Source: Victivallales bacterium (GTDB lineage Bacteria > Verrucomicrobiota > Lentisphaeria > Oligosphaerales > Oligosphaeraceae). Taken from it: DNA of 9,037 nt. The stretch covers positions 1-9,037 of the forward strand of contig JAFRLP010000447.1 of NCBI GenBank assembly GCA_017431185.1, written 5' to 3'. This document shows, one piece after another, positions 1-7,212 of the stretch. The notes beneath the pieces are model-generated. The model had not been told where the DNA came from. It searched no databases and saw only the letters and a program-made list of their open reading frames with translations. The translations under genes were made by a program, and so were the position numbers. Positions within the stretch are counted from its first letter, which is position 1, and each line of letters starts with the position of its first letter.

Positions 1-51
1 AAACACAGGGAACCCTTCTGAATCACTGATCAACAAACCACTAACCAAAGC

Positions 52-381
52 ATGCGAGTTCTGCTTTCAATCATAATACTGGCGAGCGTGCTAGTACAGG
101 CGGCGCGTCCCGCCGTCCAGCCTCAAGTGCCCCCGCTCAAGGGGGGGTGGCAGGAAAATGGTTCCCTGTCCATCTCCTTTGCGGCTGCCAGGGGACGCAT
201 GAGAACTCGTTTTGAAGGACAGGACTTTCTCTTGAAGCATGAAATTGAGCTGGGCAAACGCCATGACCGTTGCCTGATGCTCTGGGAAAAGGATGGAAAG
301 CGAGTCATCGTCATGCTCTGGCGAATTGACGTCGGTCAGACCGGCTACTCCATCGGAGAAATCAAGAATGGCCGAAAATAG
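52..381 (+). CDS. small exported hypothetical protein
   Basis: I do not recognise this 109-residue protein. Residues 1-18 look like a signal peptide: M-R, then a hydrophobic run LLSIIILASVLV, ending in VQA-A, a plausible signal peptidase I site. The mature part is basic and short, with a Gly/Trp-containing start (GGW near residue 31) and alternating hydrophobic residues suggesting beta strands (for example CLMLWEKDGKRVIVMLW). No Shine-Dalgarno sequence is evident before the ATG, so the start rests on the signal peptide. Its 3' end overlaps the phosphatase gene by 14 nt, and the next junction has the same overlap length, so it is probably co-translated with the kinase/phosphatase genes. It may be a periplasmic accessory of that system; this is inferred from position only. 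Confidence 0.6.
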   Translation: MRVLLSIIILASVLVQAARPAVQPQVPPLKGGWQENGSLSISFAAARGRMRTRFEGQDFLLKHEIELGKRHDRCLMLWEKDGKRVIVMLWRIDVGQTGYSIGEIKNGRK

Positions 382-1207
382 TTTGTATGGCTACATAGAG
401 TTCGCAACCATGACCGACATGGGGCGAATTCGCAATAACAACGAGGACTCGCTCCTGGCCGTCCCCGAAGGCGGTTGTTTTGTGGTGGCGGACGGGATGG
501 GCGGCGGCGATGCCGGCGAAGTCGCTTCCGCCACTGTCGTGGAGTGTCTTCAGGAGGCAGTGTGCAGCGTTGCGGAGGACTCGCCCGGCTGCCGCAAGTA
601 TGCCGTGCAGCAGAGTCTCCATAAGGCCAACGACACCGTGAACGCCTATCGTGTGGCGCACCAGTTTGCCGCGATGGGCTCCACAGTGGTGCTGATTCTG
701 CTGGACCCGTGGAACGCGGAGGCTCCGCTGGTCTGCCATGTCGGCGACAGTCGGCTGTACTGCCTGCGGAATGGTGAACTGTTCGGCGTGACCTTTGACC
801 ACAGCGTCGGCAATGAGATGCGCCGCAAGGGACTGAAGCAACCGCCTGAAAAGGTGGCCAAGGCGTTGACCCGCGTGATTGGCGGAAGCGGGTTGCTGGT
901 GCCAGAGTGGCAGCGCATCGCCCTTTGTCCCAATGACCTGTTCCTCCTGTGTTCGGATGGCATCATGGCGGCGCTTTCCGACGAGCAGATCCAGCAGGTG
1001 ATGAATGAAAAATCCTCACCGCAGGAAATTGTGGATGAATTGCAGGAACGTGTGCTGGCGGGCGGGGCCCCCGACAACCTCACCGCCATCTGCCTCCGTG
1101 TCGCCGACCAACTTCCGCCCCCGCTGGAGGTTGACCAGTTTGAACGTGAAGAGAGCGACCACCTTCTGAAGGTCGCTGAAGAGAGAAAGGACTATGGAGC
1201 AAACTAA
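368..1207 (+). CDS. PP2C-family protein Ser/Thr phosphatase
   Basis: This is a 279-residue cytosolic phosphatase of the PPM/PP2C family, which removes phosphate from Ser/Thr using two metal ions. The expected motifs appear in order: GRIRNNNEDS (residues 19-28), VADGMGGGDAGE (40-51, metal-binding D42), GSTVV (104-108), HVGDSRLY (124-131), LTRVIG (167-172), CSDGI (195-199, D197) and DNLT (236-239, D236). It is a complete, probably active, single-domain enzyme with a short charged tail after residue 250. I chose ATG 368 because GGAG lies 9 nt upstream and the PP2C fold begins at once. A start at 293 would add 25 Ser-rich residues and deepen the overlap with the upstream gene. The kinase two genes downstream is the likely opposing enzyme. 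The gene overlaps the ATPase gene by 14 nt. Confidence 0.95.
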   Translation: MAENSLYGYIEFATMTDMGRIRNNNEDSLLAVPEGGCFVVADGMGGGDAGEVASATVVECLQEAVCSVAEDSPGCRKYAVQQSLHKANDTVNAYRVAHQFAAMGSTVVLILLDPWNAEAPLVCHVGDSRLYCLRNGELFGVTFDHSVGNEMRRKGLKQPPEKVAKALTRVIGGSGLLVPEWQRIALCPNDLFLLCSDGIMAALSDEQIQQVMNEKSSPQEIVDELQERVLAGGAPDNLTAICLRVADQLPPPLEVDQFEREESDHLLKVAEERKDYGAN

Positions 1208-2267
1208 CTCATTTCTGATTCTTTTCCTGGCCCCCGTGCGCCAATTCCTGGAGGACGACGATGTTTCCGAAATCCTCATCAACGGCCCCAGCCAGATTTA
1301 CATCGAGCGAAAGGGCAAACTGGAGAAGACCGACGCGAAGTTTGTCAGCGAACCCTCCCTCCGGGCTGCCGCCAGCAACATCGCCAAGTCCGTCCAGCGC
1401 ATGTTGAACGATGACAATCCCAGGCTGGACGCCCGTCTGCCAGACGGCAGCCGCGTCCATGCCGTCATCCCGCCGCTGAGCCGCTGCGGCACGGTCATCG
1501 CCATCCGCAAGTTCAAGAAGGACACCTTGACCATCGCCAAGATGCTCTCCTTTGGCAGTCTGTCGCCCGACGCGGAGAAACTGATGCGCGCCGCCGTGCT
1601 GCTGCACAAGAACGTGATTGTGTCGGGAGGCACCTCCTCGGGCAAGACCTCGGTGCTGAACGCCTTGAGCAGTTTCATTCCCGCCAATGAGCGTGTGCTG
1701 GTCATCGAGGACGCCAGCGAACTTCAGCTTCAGCAGGAGCATGTGGTGAGTTTCGAGACGCGCAAGCCCGACAAGAACGGCAATGGCGAGGTGACCATCC
1801 GCGACTTGATTGTGTCATCGCTGCGCCTGCGTCCCGACCGCCTGGTCATCGGTGAAATCCGCGGTGGCGAGGCGCTGGACTTGCTTCAGGCGCTGAACAC
1901 CGGCCATGCCGGCTCCATGTCCACCATCCACGCCAACACCCCGCTGGACTGCCTCTTCCGCCTGGAGACCTGCGCCCTGCTCAGCGGCGTGGAGATTCCC
2001 CTCAATGCCCTGCGTTCCCAGGTCGCCTCGGCCATCGATGTTGTCGTCCATACCGCACGTCTGTCGGACGGCTCGCGCAAGACGATGGCCATCTCCGAAG
2101 TGCTTCCCCTCAAGAATGGCGAATACCAGACCCGCGATTTGCTCGCCTGGCAGACCGAAGGGCTCACGCCTGACGGCAAAGTCCTGGGCTCCTTCGTGCT
2201 GAAGGAGAAACCCTCCTTTGCCGAACAGGCCTCCTTGCTGGGCGTGGCGCTTCCTGTGTATCCGTGA
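1194..2267 (+). CDS. CpaF/TadA-type (VirB11-like) secretion ATPase
   Basis: This 357-residue protein is a hexameric-type secretion NTPase of the CpaF/TadA branch of the type II/IV family, normally the motor for Tad pili or type IV secretion. The N-terminal part has the family signature of short strands and a basic patch (SEILINGPSQIYIE at 25-38; DARLPDGSRVHAVIPP at 79-94). The catalytic part has Walker A GGTSSGKT (145-152), the Asp box IEDASEL (171-177), Walker B LVIGEIRG (217-224) and the His box TGHAGSMSTIHAN (236-248). All key residues are present. The length fits the compact form without an N-terminal FHA or receiver domain. No TadB/TadC membrane platform, pilin or secretin gene is in the window. 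Its place between a phosphatase and a kinase suggests phospho-control of the motor; that is inference. The ATG at 1194 overlaps the phosphatase stop. Confidence 0.93.
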   Translation: MEQTNSFLILFLAPVRQFLEDDDVSEILINGPSQIYIERKGKLEKTDAKFVSEPSLRAAASNIAKSVQRMLNDDNPRLDARLPDGSRVHAVIPPLSRCGTVIAIRKFKKDTLTIAKMLSFGSLSPDAEKLMRAAVLLHKNVIVSGGTSSGKTSVLNALSSFIPANERVLVIEDASELQLQQEHVVSFETRKPDKNGNGEVTIRDLIVSSLRLRPDRLVIGEIRGGEALDLLQALNTGHAGSMSTIHANTPLDCLFRLETCALLSGVEIPLNALRSQVASAIDVVVHTARLSDGSRKTMAISEVLPLKNGEYQTRDLLAWQTEGLTPDGKVLGSFVLKEKPSFAEQASLLGVALPVYP

Positions 2268-2293
2268 TGGCTTTTCTTCCTGCGGAGTGAATC

Positions 2294-4807
2294 ATGGCCA
2301 ATCCAAAACTTCTGTCTCCAGGGGACAAGTTTGAAAAATACGTCGTTGAGCGAGAGCTCGGCCATGGCGGAATGGGCGCGGTCTATCTGGTGCGCCATAG
2401 CATTCTGGACACCCGTTACGCCTTGAAGGTGCTTTTCCCTGACGTCGCCGAGCGTGACATGAAGTACGTGGAGCGCTTCATCAGGGAAGGGCGTTTGGCT
2501 GGCCAGATTCGCCACAGGAACCTGATCGCCGTCTATGACGCGGGCCAAAACGAGAAGAACGGCATGTACTATCTCGTGATGGACTACGTGGCGGGGGGCA
2601 GTGTCCGCGACAAAATCAAGAAAAGCCATGTCGTGGATGTGGCTGAGGCCGCCTCCATCGTCCGGCAGGTGGCCTGTGCGCTGGAGGCCGCGCAAAATCA
2701 CAACATGGTCCATCGGGACATCAAGCCCGACAACATCATGTTTGACGAACAGGGGGTTGTCCGGCTGGCGGATCTGGGCATCGCCAAGGCGACGGATGAC
2801 GGGAACACGGGACTCACCCTGGAGGCTTCCGTCTTTGGCACGCCGGCCTATATGTCCCCTGAACAGGCCCGGGACTCCAGCAAAGTCGATACGCGCGCAG
2901 ACATCTACAGCCTTGGAGTCGTCTTCTATGAAATGCTCACGGGCCGTCGGCCCTTCTCCGGAAATTCCGTCATTGAAATCCTCACGCAGGTCATCGGTGA
3001 CGCGGCTGTGCCTGATGTGCGCACGCAGGTGAAGGACATTCCTGCGAATGTTGCTCAGTTGATTACTGACATGCTCCAGAAGGACAAGGAGAAACGCATC
3101 GCCTCCCCCACGGAACTTATCCGGCGCATCGACGCACTGGATTTGTCTGCGTATCAGGGAGGTGCGAAAACGACGGAGGAGGCAGAGTTGACCTTGGCCA
3201 CCATGGCCTCCCCGTTGCCGTCGCCAACCTCTGCCCCGAACGCAACTTCGTCTGCCACACCGCCATCATCGCCGCCCTCTGGAACTGCCGAACCGCCACG
3301 GACGGATTTGACTTTGCCAACCATGGGGGCCGCAAGTCCAGTTCAGACGCCTGCGCCGCCTGAACCCACGATGGTGATGTCTTTGGCTGACAATAAAGGC
3401 CCCGCCTCATCACCTGACAAGACGATGGTGATGCCTGACAAAGGCAAGGACACTCCAGATAAGTCTGCCAGATTCAAAGGCAAGGGGTTGAAATTCGCCA
3501 TTATTCTGGTGCTGGCGGTGGCTGTCTTCGGTATAGGCATTGCTTTGCTGACGCGAAAGGGCGGTGGCAACAAGCCTAGCCCCCAGCCGACCGCAGTGCA
3601 AACGATTGAGGAACCACGCAAATCTGTGGAAAACACGACAAATGCTCCAGTGCAAACTGGCGTGGATCCAGATGCACCAGTCCACGAAAAGCCCGTCGAG
3701 AAATCAGTCGAGCAATTTGTTGAGAAGCCCGCCGAACCGATTGTCGAGCAACCAGCCGAGAAGCCTGCCGTCGACGAGAAAACCGCTGAACCGATTGTTG
3801 AGCAACCTTCAGAGAAACCCGCTGAACCGATTGCCCAAAAGCCAGTCGAGGCACCTGCCGAACCAGTCGCGGATAAGCCCGCTGAGCCGATTGCCCAAAA
3901 GCCAGTCGAGGCACCCGCCGAGCCAGTCGCCGAGAAGCCCGCCGAGCCGATTGCCCAAAAGCCAGTCGAGACACCTGCCGAGCCAGTCGCCGAGAAGCCC
4001 GCCGAGCCAGTCGTTGAGAAGCCAGTCGAGAAGCCCGCCGAGCCAGTCGCGGATAAGCCAGCCGAACCGATTGCTCAAAAGCCAATCGAGGCACCTGCCG
4101 AGCCAGTCGCGGAAAAGCCTGCCGAGCCAGTCGCGGATAAGCCCGCCGAGCCGATTGTTGAGAAGTCTGTGAAACAGTCAACCGAGCCTATCGCGGATAA
4201 GCCCGTCGAGCCAGTCGCCGAAAAGCCAGTGGCACAGTCTGCCGAGAATCCAGCCGAGCAGGTTACTCCTGCTGTGATTGCAGCATCTTCTAGGGCAGAG
4301 ACTACTCAGCCGACGCCACCATCGCCACGCGTTGTTGCCAAATGCAACGAATTCTCCAAGCGTCTGGGGCGTGTCACCCAGGCCAGCGCATGGCTTCCTG
4401 AGGCCACGCGCAACGAATGGCTGGAGAAAACCAGGCAGAAGATACAGGCTTTGGAAAGCGGCAAAGGCGAGGTTGCCGTTTTGGAGGAGGTGGAGGATGC
4501 AGTGAATCTGCTGGAATTGCTTTCCAATAAGAATAGCATTCATTTTATGCAGGGGCGTCCAACCACTTTGCTTCCCATTCCAGCGCGTGTGAAGGTGGTC
4601 AGTGCTTTTTTGGCGGATTGCACAGCGCGTCTTCCTGCCTTGCATCAGAGCGAAGCGCGCAGAGTTCTGCTGCCCCTGCTGGAGAAAGGCGTCAACCAGT
4701 TTTCCGAGAAACTGCACACAGTGCGCAATCCCACAGCGGCGCAAAGGGCGGGACTTCAGCAGCTCAAGGCGTATCTGGATATCATTCAAATGCAATTGGA
4801 GAAGTAA
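2294..4807 (+). CDS. transmembrane Ser/Thr protein kinase with repetitive Pro-rich extracytoplasmic stalk
   Basis: This 837-residue receptor-type Hanks kinase has a PknB-like layout. The kinase domain spans about 12-285: Gly loop GHGGMG (23-28), ATP-anchoring K45 in YALKVL, helix-C E65, catalytic loop HRDIKPDN (140-147, D142), DLG (160-162) in place of DFG, activation segment with T175/S179/T183, and SPE (188-190). A cytosolic linker (286-398) rich in Pro/Ser/Thr carries four Thr motifs. A single membrane helix is at about 401-420. An extracytoplasmic Pro/Ala/Glu/Lys stalk (about 465-655) follows, with 20-residue repeats, and then a C-terminal, probably helical domain (about 677-837) that I cannot assign. 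No PASTA repeats are present, so the sensed signal is unknown. GGAG lies 6 nt before the ATG. The upstream PP2C is the likely counter-enzyme. Confidence 0.95.
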   Translation: MANPKLLSPGDKFEKYVVERELGHGGMGAVYLVRHSILDTRYALKVLFPDVAERDMKYVERFIREGRLAGQIRHRNLIAVYDAGQNEKNGMYYLVMDYVAGGSVRDKIKKSHVVDVAEAASIVRQVACALEAAQNHNMVHRDIKPDNIMFDEQGVVRLADLGIAKATDDGNTGLTLEASVFGTPAYMSPEQARDSSKVDTRADIYSLGVVFYEMLTGRRPFSGNSVIEILTQVIGDAAVPDVRTQVKDIPANVAQLITDMLQKDKEKRIASPTELIRRIDALDLSAYQGGAKTTEEAELTLATMASPLPSPTSAPNATSSATPPSSPPSGTAEPPRTDLTLPTMGAASPVQTPAPPEPTMVMSLADNKGPASSPDKTMVMPDKGKDTPDKSARFKGKGLKFAIILVLAVAVFGIGIALLTRKGGGNKPSPQPTAVQTIEEPRKSVENTTNAPVQTGVDPDAPVHEKPVEKSVEQFVEKPAEPIVEQPAEKPAVDEKTAEPIVEQPSEKPAEPIAQKPVEAPAEPVADKPAEPIAQKPVEAPAEPVAEKPAEPIAQKPVETPAEPVAEKPAEPVVEKPVEKPAEPVADKPAEPIAQKPIEAPAEPVAEKPAEPVADKPAEPIVEKSVKQSTEPIADKPVEPVAEKPVAQSAENPAEQVTPAVIAASSRAETTQPTPPSPRVVAKCNEFSKRLGRVTQASAWLPEATRNEWLEKTRQKIQALESGKGEVAVLEEVEDAVNLLELLSNKNSIHFMQGRPTTLLPIPARVKVVSAFLADCTARLPALHQSEARRVLLPLLEKGVNQFSEKLHTVRNPTAAQRAGLQQLKAYLDIIQMQLEK
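3494..3553 (+). other. single transmembrane helix of the kinase
   Basis: Residues 401-420 of the kinase form an uninterrupted hydrophobic run (FAIILVLAVAVFGIGIALLT). It is preceded by a basic stretch (ARFKGKGLK), which favours a cytosolic N-terminus, and followed by RKGGGNK. This places the kinase domain inside the cell and the repeat stalk outside the membrane. Confidence 0.9.
3815..4114 (+). repeat. five 60-bp tandem repeats coding for the kinase stalk
   Basis: Five in-frame 60-bp units encode 20-residue repeats of the form KPAEPIAQKPVEAPAEPVAD (kinase residues 508-607). Units 1, 2, 3 and 5 are close copies; unit 4 is diverged (VVEKPVEK in place of IAQKPVEA). Degenerate half-units (EKPAEPIV and similar) continue on both sides, from about 3686 to 4258. 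The repeats are Pro/Glu/Lys/Ala-rich with no aromatic residues, as expected of an extended rod able to reach through the cell wall. Synonymous third-base differences between units (cct/ccc, gcc/gct) show that the array is not brand new. Copy number is likely to vary between strains. Confidence 0.95.
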
Positions 4808-4810
4808 AAC

Positions 4811-5767
4811 ATGCGAGTGAAAGTCTTTTGTCCATTGTTTTTGGCCGCAACATTGGTTTTTCCGTCCATGATGTGCCAGGGAGAAAACCTTTCTTCCCAG
4901 GAGAGTCTGATTCTGGCTGAATTGAACAAGAAGGCACCTCCCGCAGGATGTGAAGCCGAGTATCAGAAACTAAAACAGCAGAACCAGGAGTTGTACAGTC
5001 GTCTTTATGCAGGTTCCCAAAGAACGGATGCCTCTGGCGGACAACTGAACCAGTTGGAGTCGCAGATAGCCTATCTTCAACAGCGCATCGCCAGGCAGAG
5101 ACAGACCCGCGACCGTCTCATGGCGGGTGTCTCCAACACCCAGGCTGGCGTGGTGCAGTTCACCATGAGCCTTAATGATTTCCTTTCCGAACGCCTTTCC
5201 ACCAAAAGTTATTTCCCGCTGGGCGTTCCCGTGTTTCGTCGGCAACAGGTTTTGAAACCCCAGTCCCCGTCTGGAAAAACTTTGGTCGTGGACATGGGCA
5301 ATGCCTCCGCGACACCTTTGCTGGCCCTGGGAGGCGAACTGGTTTGCACCGGCCAAGGCAAAGCGCAATTTGTGGTCTTGCGTCCCATCGAAGGTGAGTT
5401 GATGGCAGTCATCAAGGCTGGCGGAGAAATCGAAATTGGCGCACAGGACAAGAAGAAGGACAATGGCGGATACTATCAGCGCACCATCCTGTTCGAAGAC
5501 GATTTGGTGACGATGGAGAAAGGGGATTTCTTTGGCGTCATCGTTGACAATGCGCTGGGCCTGACCTACGACGCCCACGGCACTGGCTCCGCAGCCATTG
5601 TCCCTTTGCAGGAGGCGGAACTCCCAGATGAATTGTCCATGAAGAAGCCCCAGGACATTCGCCAGCCCGCACCTTCCGGGAAAAACGAATCCTGGAGGCA
5701 ATTCTCCCGCGAAAGGGATGAGGGAATGGCTTTTTCCTTCAATCTTTTGGTCAGCATAGTGGAGTGA
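4811..5767 (+). CDS. exported coiled-coil and beta-domain protein, unknown family
   Basis: This 318-residue protein is not one I recognise. Residues 1-24 look like a signal peptide (MRVK, then a hydrophobic run); the Cys at 22 is preceded by SMM, which does not fit a lipobox, so a soluble periplasmic or surface form is more likely. Residues about 46-106 are Gln/Arg-rich with heptad character (YQKLKQQNQELYSRL, LNQLESQIAYLQQRIARQ), suggesting a coiled coil. Residues about 155-318 are beta-rich and contain QFVVLRP (186-192) and KGDFFGVIVDNALGLTYD (237-254). The second resembles segments of the next gene's product. The protein ends in alternating hydrophobics (AFSFNLLVSIVE). The start lies 3 nt after the kinase stop, and GGAG sits 9 nt upstream, inside the end of the kinase gene, so it is very likely co-translated with the kinase. 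It could be a ligand, partner or scaffold of the kinase stalk. Confidence 0.85.
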   Translation: MRVKVFCPLFLAATLVFPSMMCQGENLSSQESLILAELNKKAPPAGCEAEYQKLKQQNQELYSRLYAGSQRTDASGGQLNQLESQIAYLQQRIARQRQTRDRLMAGVSNTQAGVVQFTMSLNDFLSERLSTKSYFPLGVPVFRRQQVLKPQSPSGKTLVVDMGNASATPLLALGGELVCTGQGKAQFVVLRPIEGELMAVIKAGGEIEIGAQDKKKDNGGYYQRTILFEDDLVTMEKGDFFGVIVDNALGLTYDAHGTGSAAIVPLQEAELPDELSMKKPQDIRQPAPSGKNESWRQFSRERDEGMAFSFNLLVSIVE

Positions 5768-5775
5768 GTAAAGGT

Positions 5776-5798
5776 AGCGGCGGCTTCTCGCCGCCGTT
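5776..5798 (+). repeat. short GC-rich hairpin between the two exported-protein genes
   Basis: CGGCGG and CCGCCG face each other across a 7-nt loop (cttctcg), with one A-T and one G-T pair extending the stem. An alternative register pairs GCGGCG with CGCCGC. No U-tract follows (it reads AACAAAAC), so it is a poor intrinsic terminator. It could attenuate transcription, protect an mRNA end or be one copy of a dispersed palindromic (REP-like) repeat. Confidence 0.6.
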
Positions 5799-5843
5799 AA
5801 CAAAACGCAGGAAACACTGTGTGTTTCATAGAAGGTGACGACC

Positions 5844-7160
5844 ATGAAAATCCCAAATACGAACCATTGCTTTCCTCTGTTTGCCGCAGCGACGCTCTTG
5901 CTTTTCACTCTCTCTGGTTGCCTGACGACCATGACGCCCGAAGAGTACGAGAATTGGCGTCAACTGGTTACACGCCAGAACCAGCAGTGGAGTCAGGAAC
6001 TTGCCGGCAGGTCGAATGCCCCTTCTTCGGCAAATCCGAATGACCTTCTGGCTGCCCGCAAGGAGGAGATTCAGTTCCTGAAGAGGAAGTCCGCCTTGCT
6101 CGACGCCGAGAATCGCCTTCTGACTCAACGCTGGAGAACGGAATGCGTGGAGTCACGCACCGCATTCTCCAGTCTGCTTTCGCAATTGAATGAGAATCAG
6201 GATTTGTTCTACGATGTGCGCTACGGGCAATCCGTGCAAAAACTGTCTCATAACTGGCTAGTTCCCGAGGGTATCTACACGGCTTTCGTCGATGTCGAGC
6301 ATCCTATTCAGGAGGAGTGCCAGATTCAGGCCGCTGAACTGTTCACCAGCAAAGGCGCGACGCCCACCGCTTCCAATCAGGTGCAGGTTCTCTTGTTCTC
6401 CAAGAATCAGAAAGGAAACTACGTCGTGCATAGCGCCTCTCCCGTCTTCGCGATTAACAGGGCTGGCTTGAACACCTATCGTTTCCCGCATGCCCCCTTG
6501 CGGGCACGCCAAGGAGACTACTACGGCTTCCTGCTTGGCCCTGGCGTCAGCGTGGATTATGACGAATTGGGACTCGGACGCTTCAAAATGCGTGACCTGG
6601 ATTACTATATGGGCAATCCCAAGGATATCCATATCTCCGCTCAGACGGATGCACGGACGCAGGACGCCGGGGTGAGTTTCGCCTTCAGAATCATGGGAAT
6701 GTCTTTCCCCAAACGTCTGCTGCTGTTCAACATGACGGAAGTGTCTCAGGCTGATGGTGACATCACTCGCCTGACGGTGCAGGGCAGGCCTTTGAATGAT
6801 GCCAATATCCAGCGTGGCGTCCGCCTGGCGGTGTTCCGCCCCTCCAATGCCCCTGGTGTCTATCGTTTGGCCGTCTTGTCTGACCTGATGGTTCTGCCGC
6901 GCAATGGCATTGAAGAACAGACGGTCAAGAAGGATGGGCAGACGGGAATGGCGGTCAGGCGCGGCGATGTGTGTGCCTTGCTGTTTGCCCCTGGCGTGAT
7001 GGCACGCCACCTCTCCTTCCCGAATGCCAAATTCAAGGTCTTGGAACCGCAGTTCGATGCAGAGGGTGGCCAATGCGTCATCCAGCTTCCCCTGAATTAT
7101 TCCCGAAGCAACCAGAACGCCCCCAGCGTCAGGTACGACATCGACTTCTCGTTGCATTGA
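5844..7160 (+). CDS. lipoprotein with coiled coil and two tandem beta domains, unknown family
   Basis: This 438-residue protein is not one I recognise. Residues 1-26 form a lipoprotein signal ending in the lipobox LSGC (acylated C26), so it is anchored to a membrane. Residues about 34-98 are polar, with helical character (EEYENWRQLVTRQNQQW; LKRKSALLDAENRLL), like the coiled coil of the preceding protein. Two similar beta-rich units follow: about 140-285, with QVLLFSKNQKGNYVV, INRAGLNTYRFP and RQGDYYGFLLGPGVSVDYD; and about 289-438, with VRLAVFRPSNAPGVYRL and RRGDVCALLFAPGV. I chose ATG 5844 because GAAGG lies 8 nt upstream. An in-frame GTG at 5835 would add three residues and overlap that site. 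The gene is probably in the same operon as the kinase, 76 nt after the previous stop, with a hairpin between them. Confidence 0.85.
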   Translation: MKIPNTNHCFPLFAAATLLLFTLSGCLTTMTPEEYENWRQLVTRQNQQWSQELAGRSNAPSSANPNDLLAARKEEIQFLKRKSALLDAENRLLTQRWRTECVESRTAFSSLLSQLNENQDLFYDVRYGQSVQKLSHNWLVPEGIYTAFVDVEHPIQEECQIQAAELFTSKGATPTASNQVQVLLFSKNQKGNYVVHSASPVFAINRAGLNTYRFPHAPLRARQGDYYGFLLGPGVSVDYDELGLGRFKMRDLDYYMGNPKDIHISAQTDARTQDAGVSFAFRIMGMSFPKRLLLFNMTEVSQADGDITRLTVQGRPLNDANIQRGVRLAVFRPSNAPGVYRLAVLSDLMVLPRNGIEEQTVKKDGQTGMAVRRGDVCALLFAPGVMARHLSFPNAKFKVLEPQFDAEGGQCVIQLPLNYSRSNQNAPSVRYDIDFSLH

Positions 7161-7171
7161 GGCAGTGCCTC
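7159..7171. repeat. perfect 13-nt palindrome at the lipoprotein stop codon
   Basis: GAGGCA and TGCCTC are separated by a single G, starting inside the TGA stop codon. The loop is too tight for a normal hairpin and no T-tract follows, so it may be a protein-binding site or chance. Confidence 0.4.
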
Positions 7172-7212
7172 CGTGTCTGAAACTGGCTGGAAGCCGATTT
7201 GCCGTGCGCAGT

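Noticed and set aside
293..367. Longer N-terminus for the PP2C phosphatase
   Set aside because: The 25 extra residues are Ser-rich with no domain role and overlap the upstream gene further; ATG 368 has a good ribosome site and fits the family start.
3815..4114. CRISPR-like regular repeats
   Set aside because: The units are contiguous, coding and have no unique spacers; they are protein tandem repeats.
3564..4181. Long open frames in other frames and on the minus strand across the kinase stalk
   Set aside because: They are by-products of the stop-free 60-bp repeats, giving low-complexity Ser/Arg or Leu/Arg/Ala proteins; the kinase frame explains the sequence.
368..4807. Type VI secretion regulatory module (PppA/PpkA/Fha)
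   Set aside because: Kinase and phosphatase alone are not specific; no FHA protein or type VI structural gene is present and the ATPase is of CpaF type, not ClpV.
4811..4882. Lipoprotein signal in the first exported protein
   Set aside because: Cys22 is preceded by Met-Met, which does not fit the lipobox, so an ordinary signal peptide is preferred.
4970..5932. 320-codon minus-strand frame opposite the exported protein gene
   Set aside because: It lies antisense to a gene with a signal peptide, ribosome site and operon spacing, and spans an intergenic hairpin; its translation resembles no domain.
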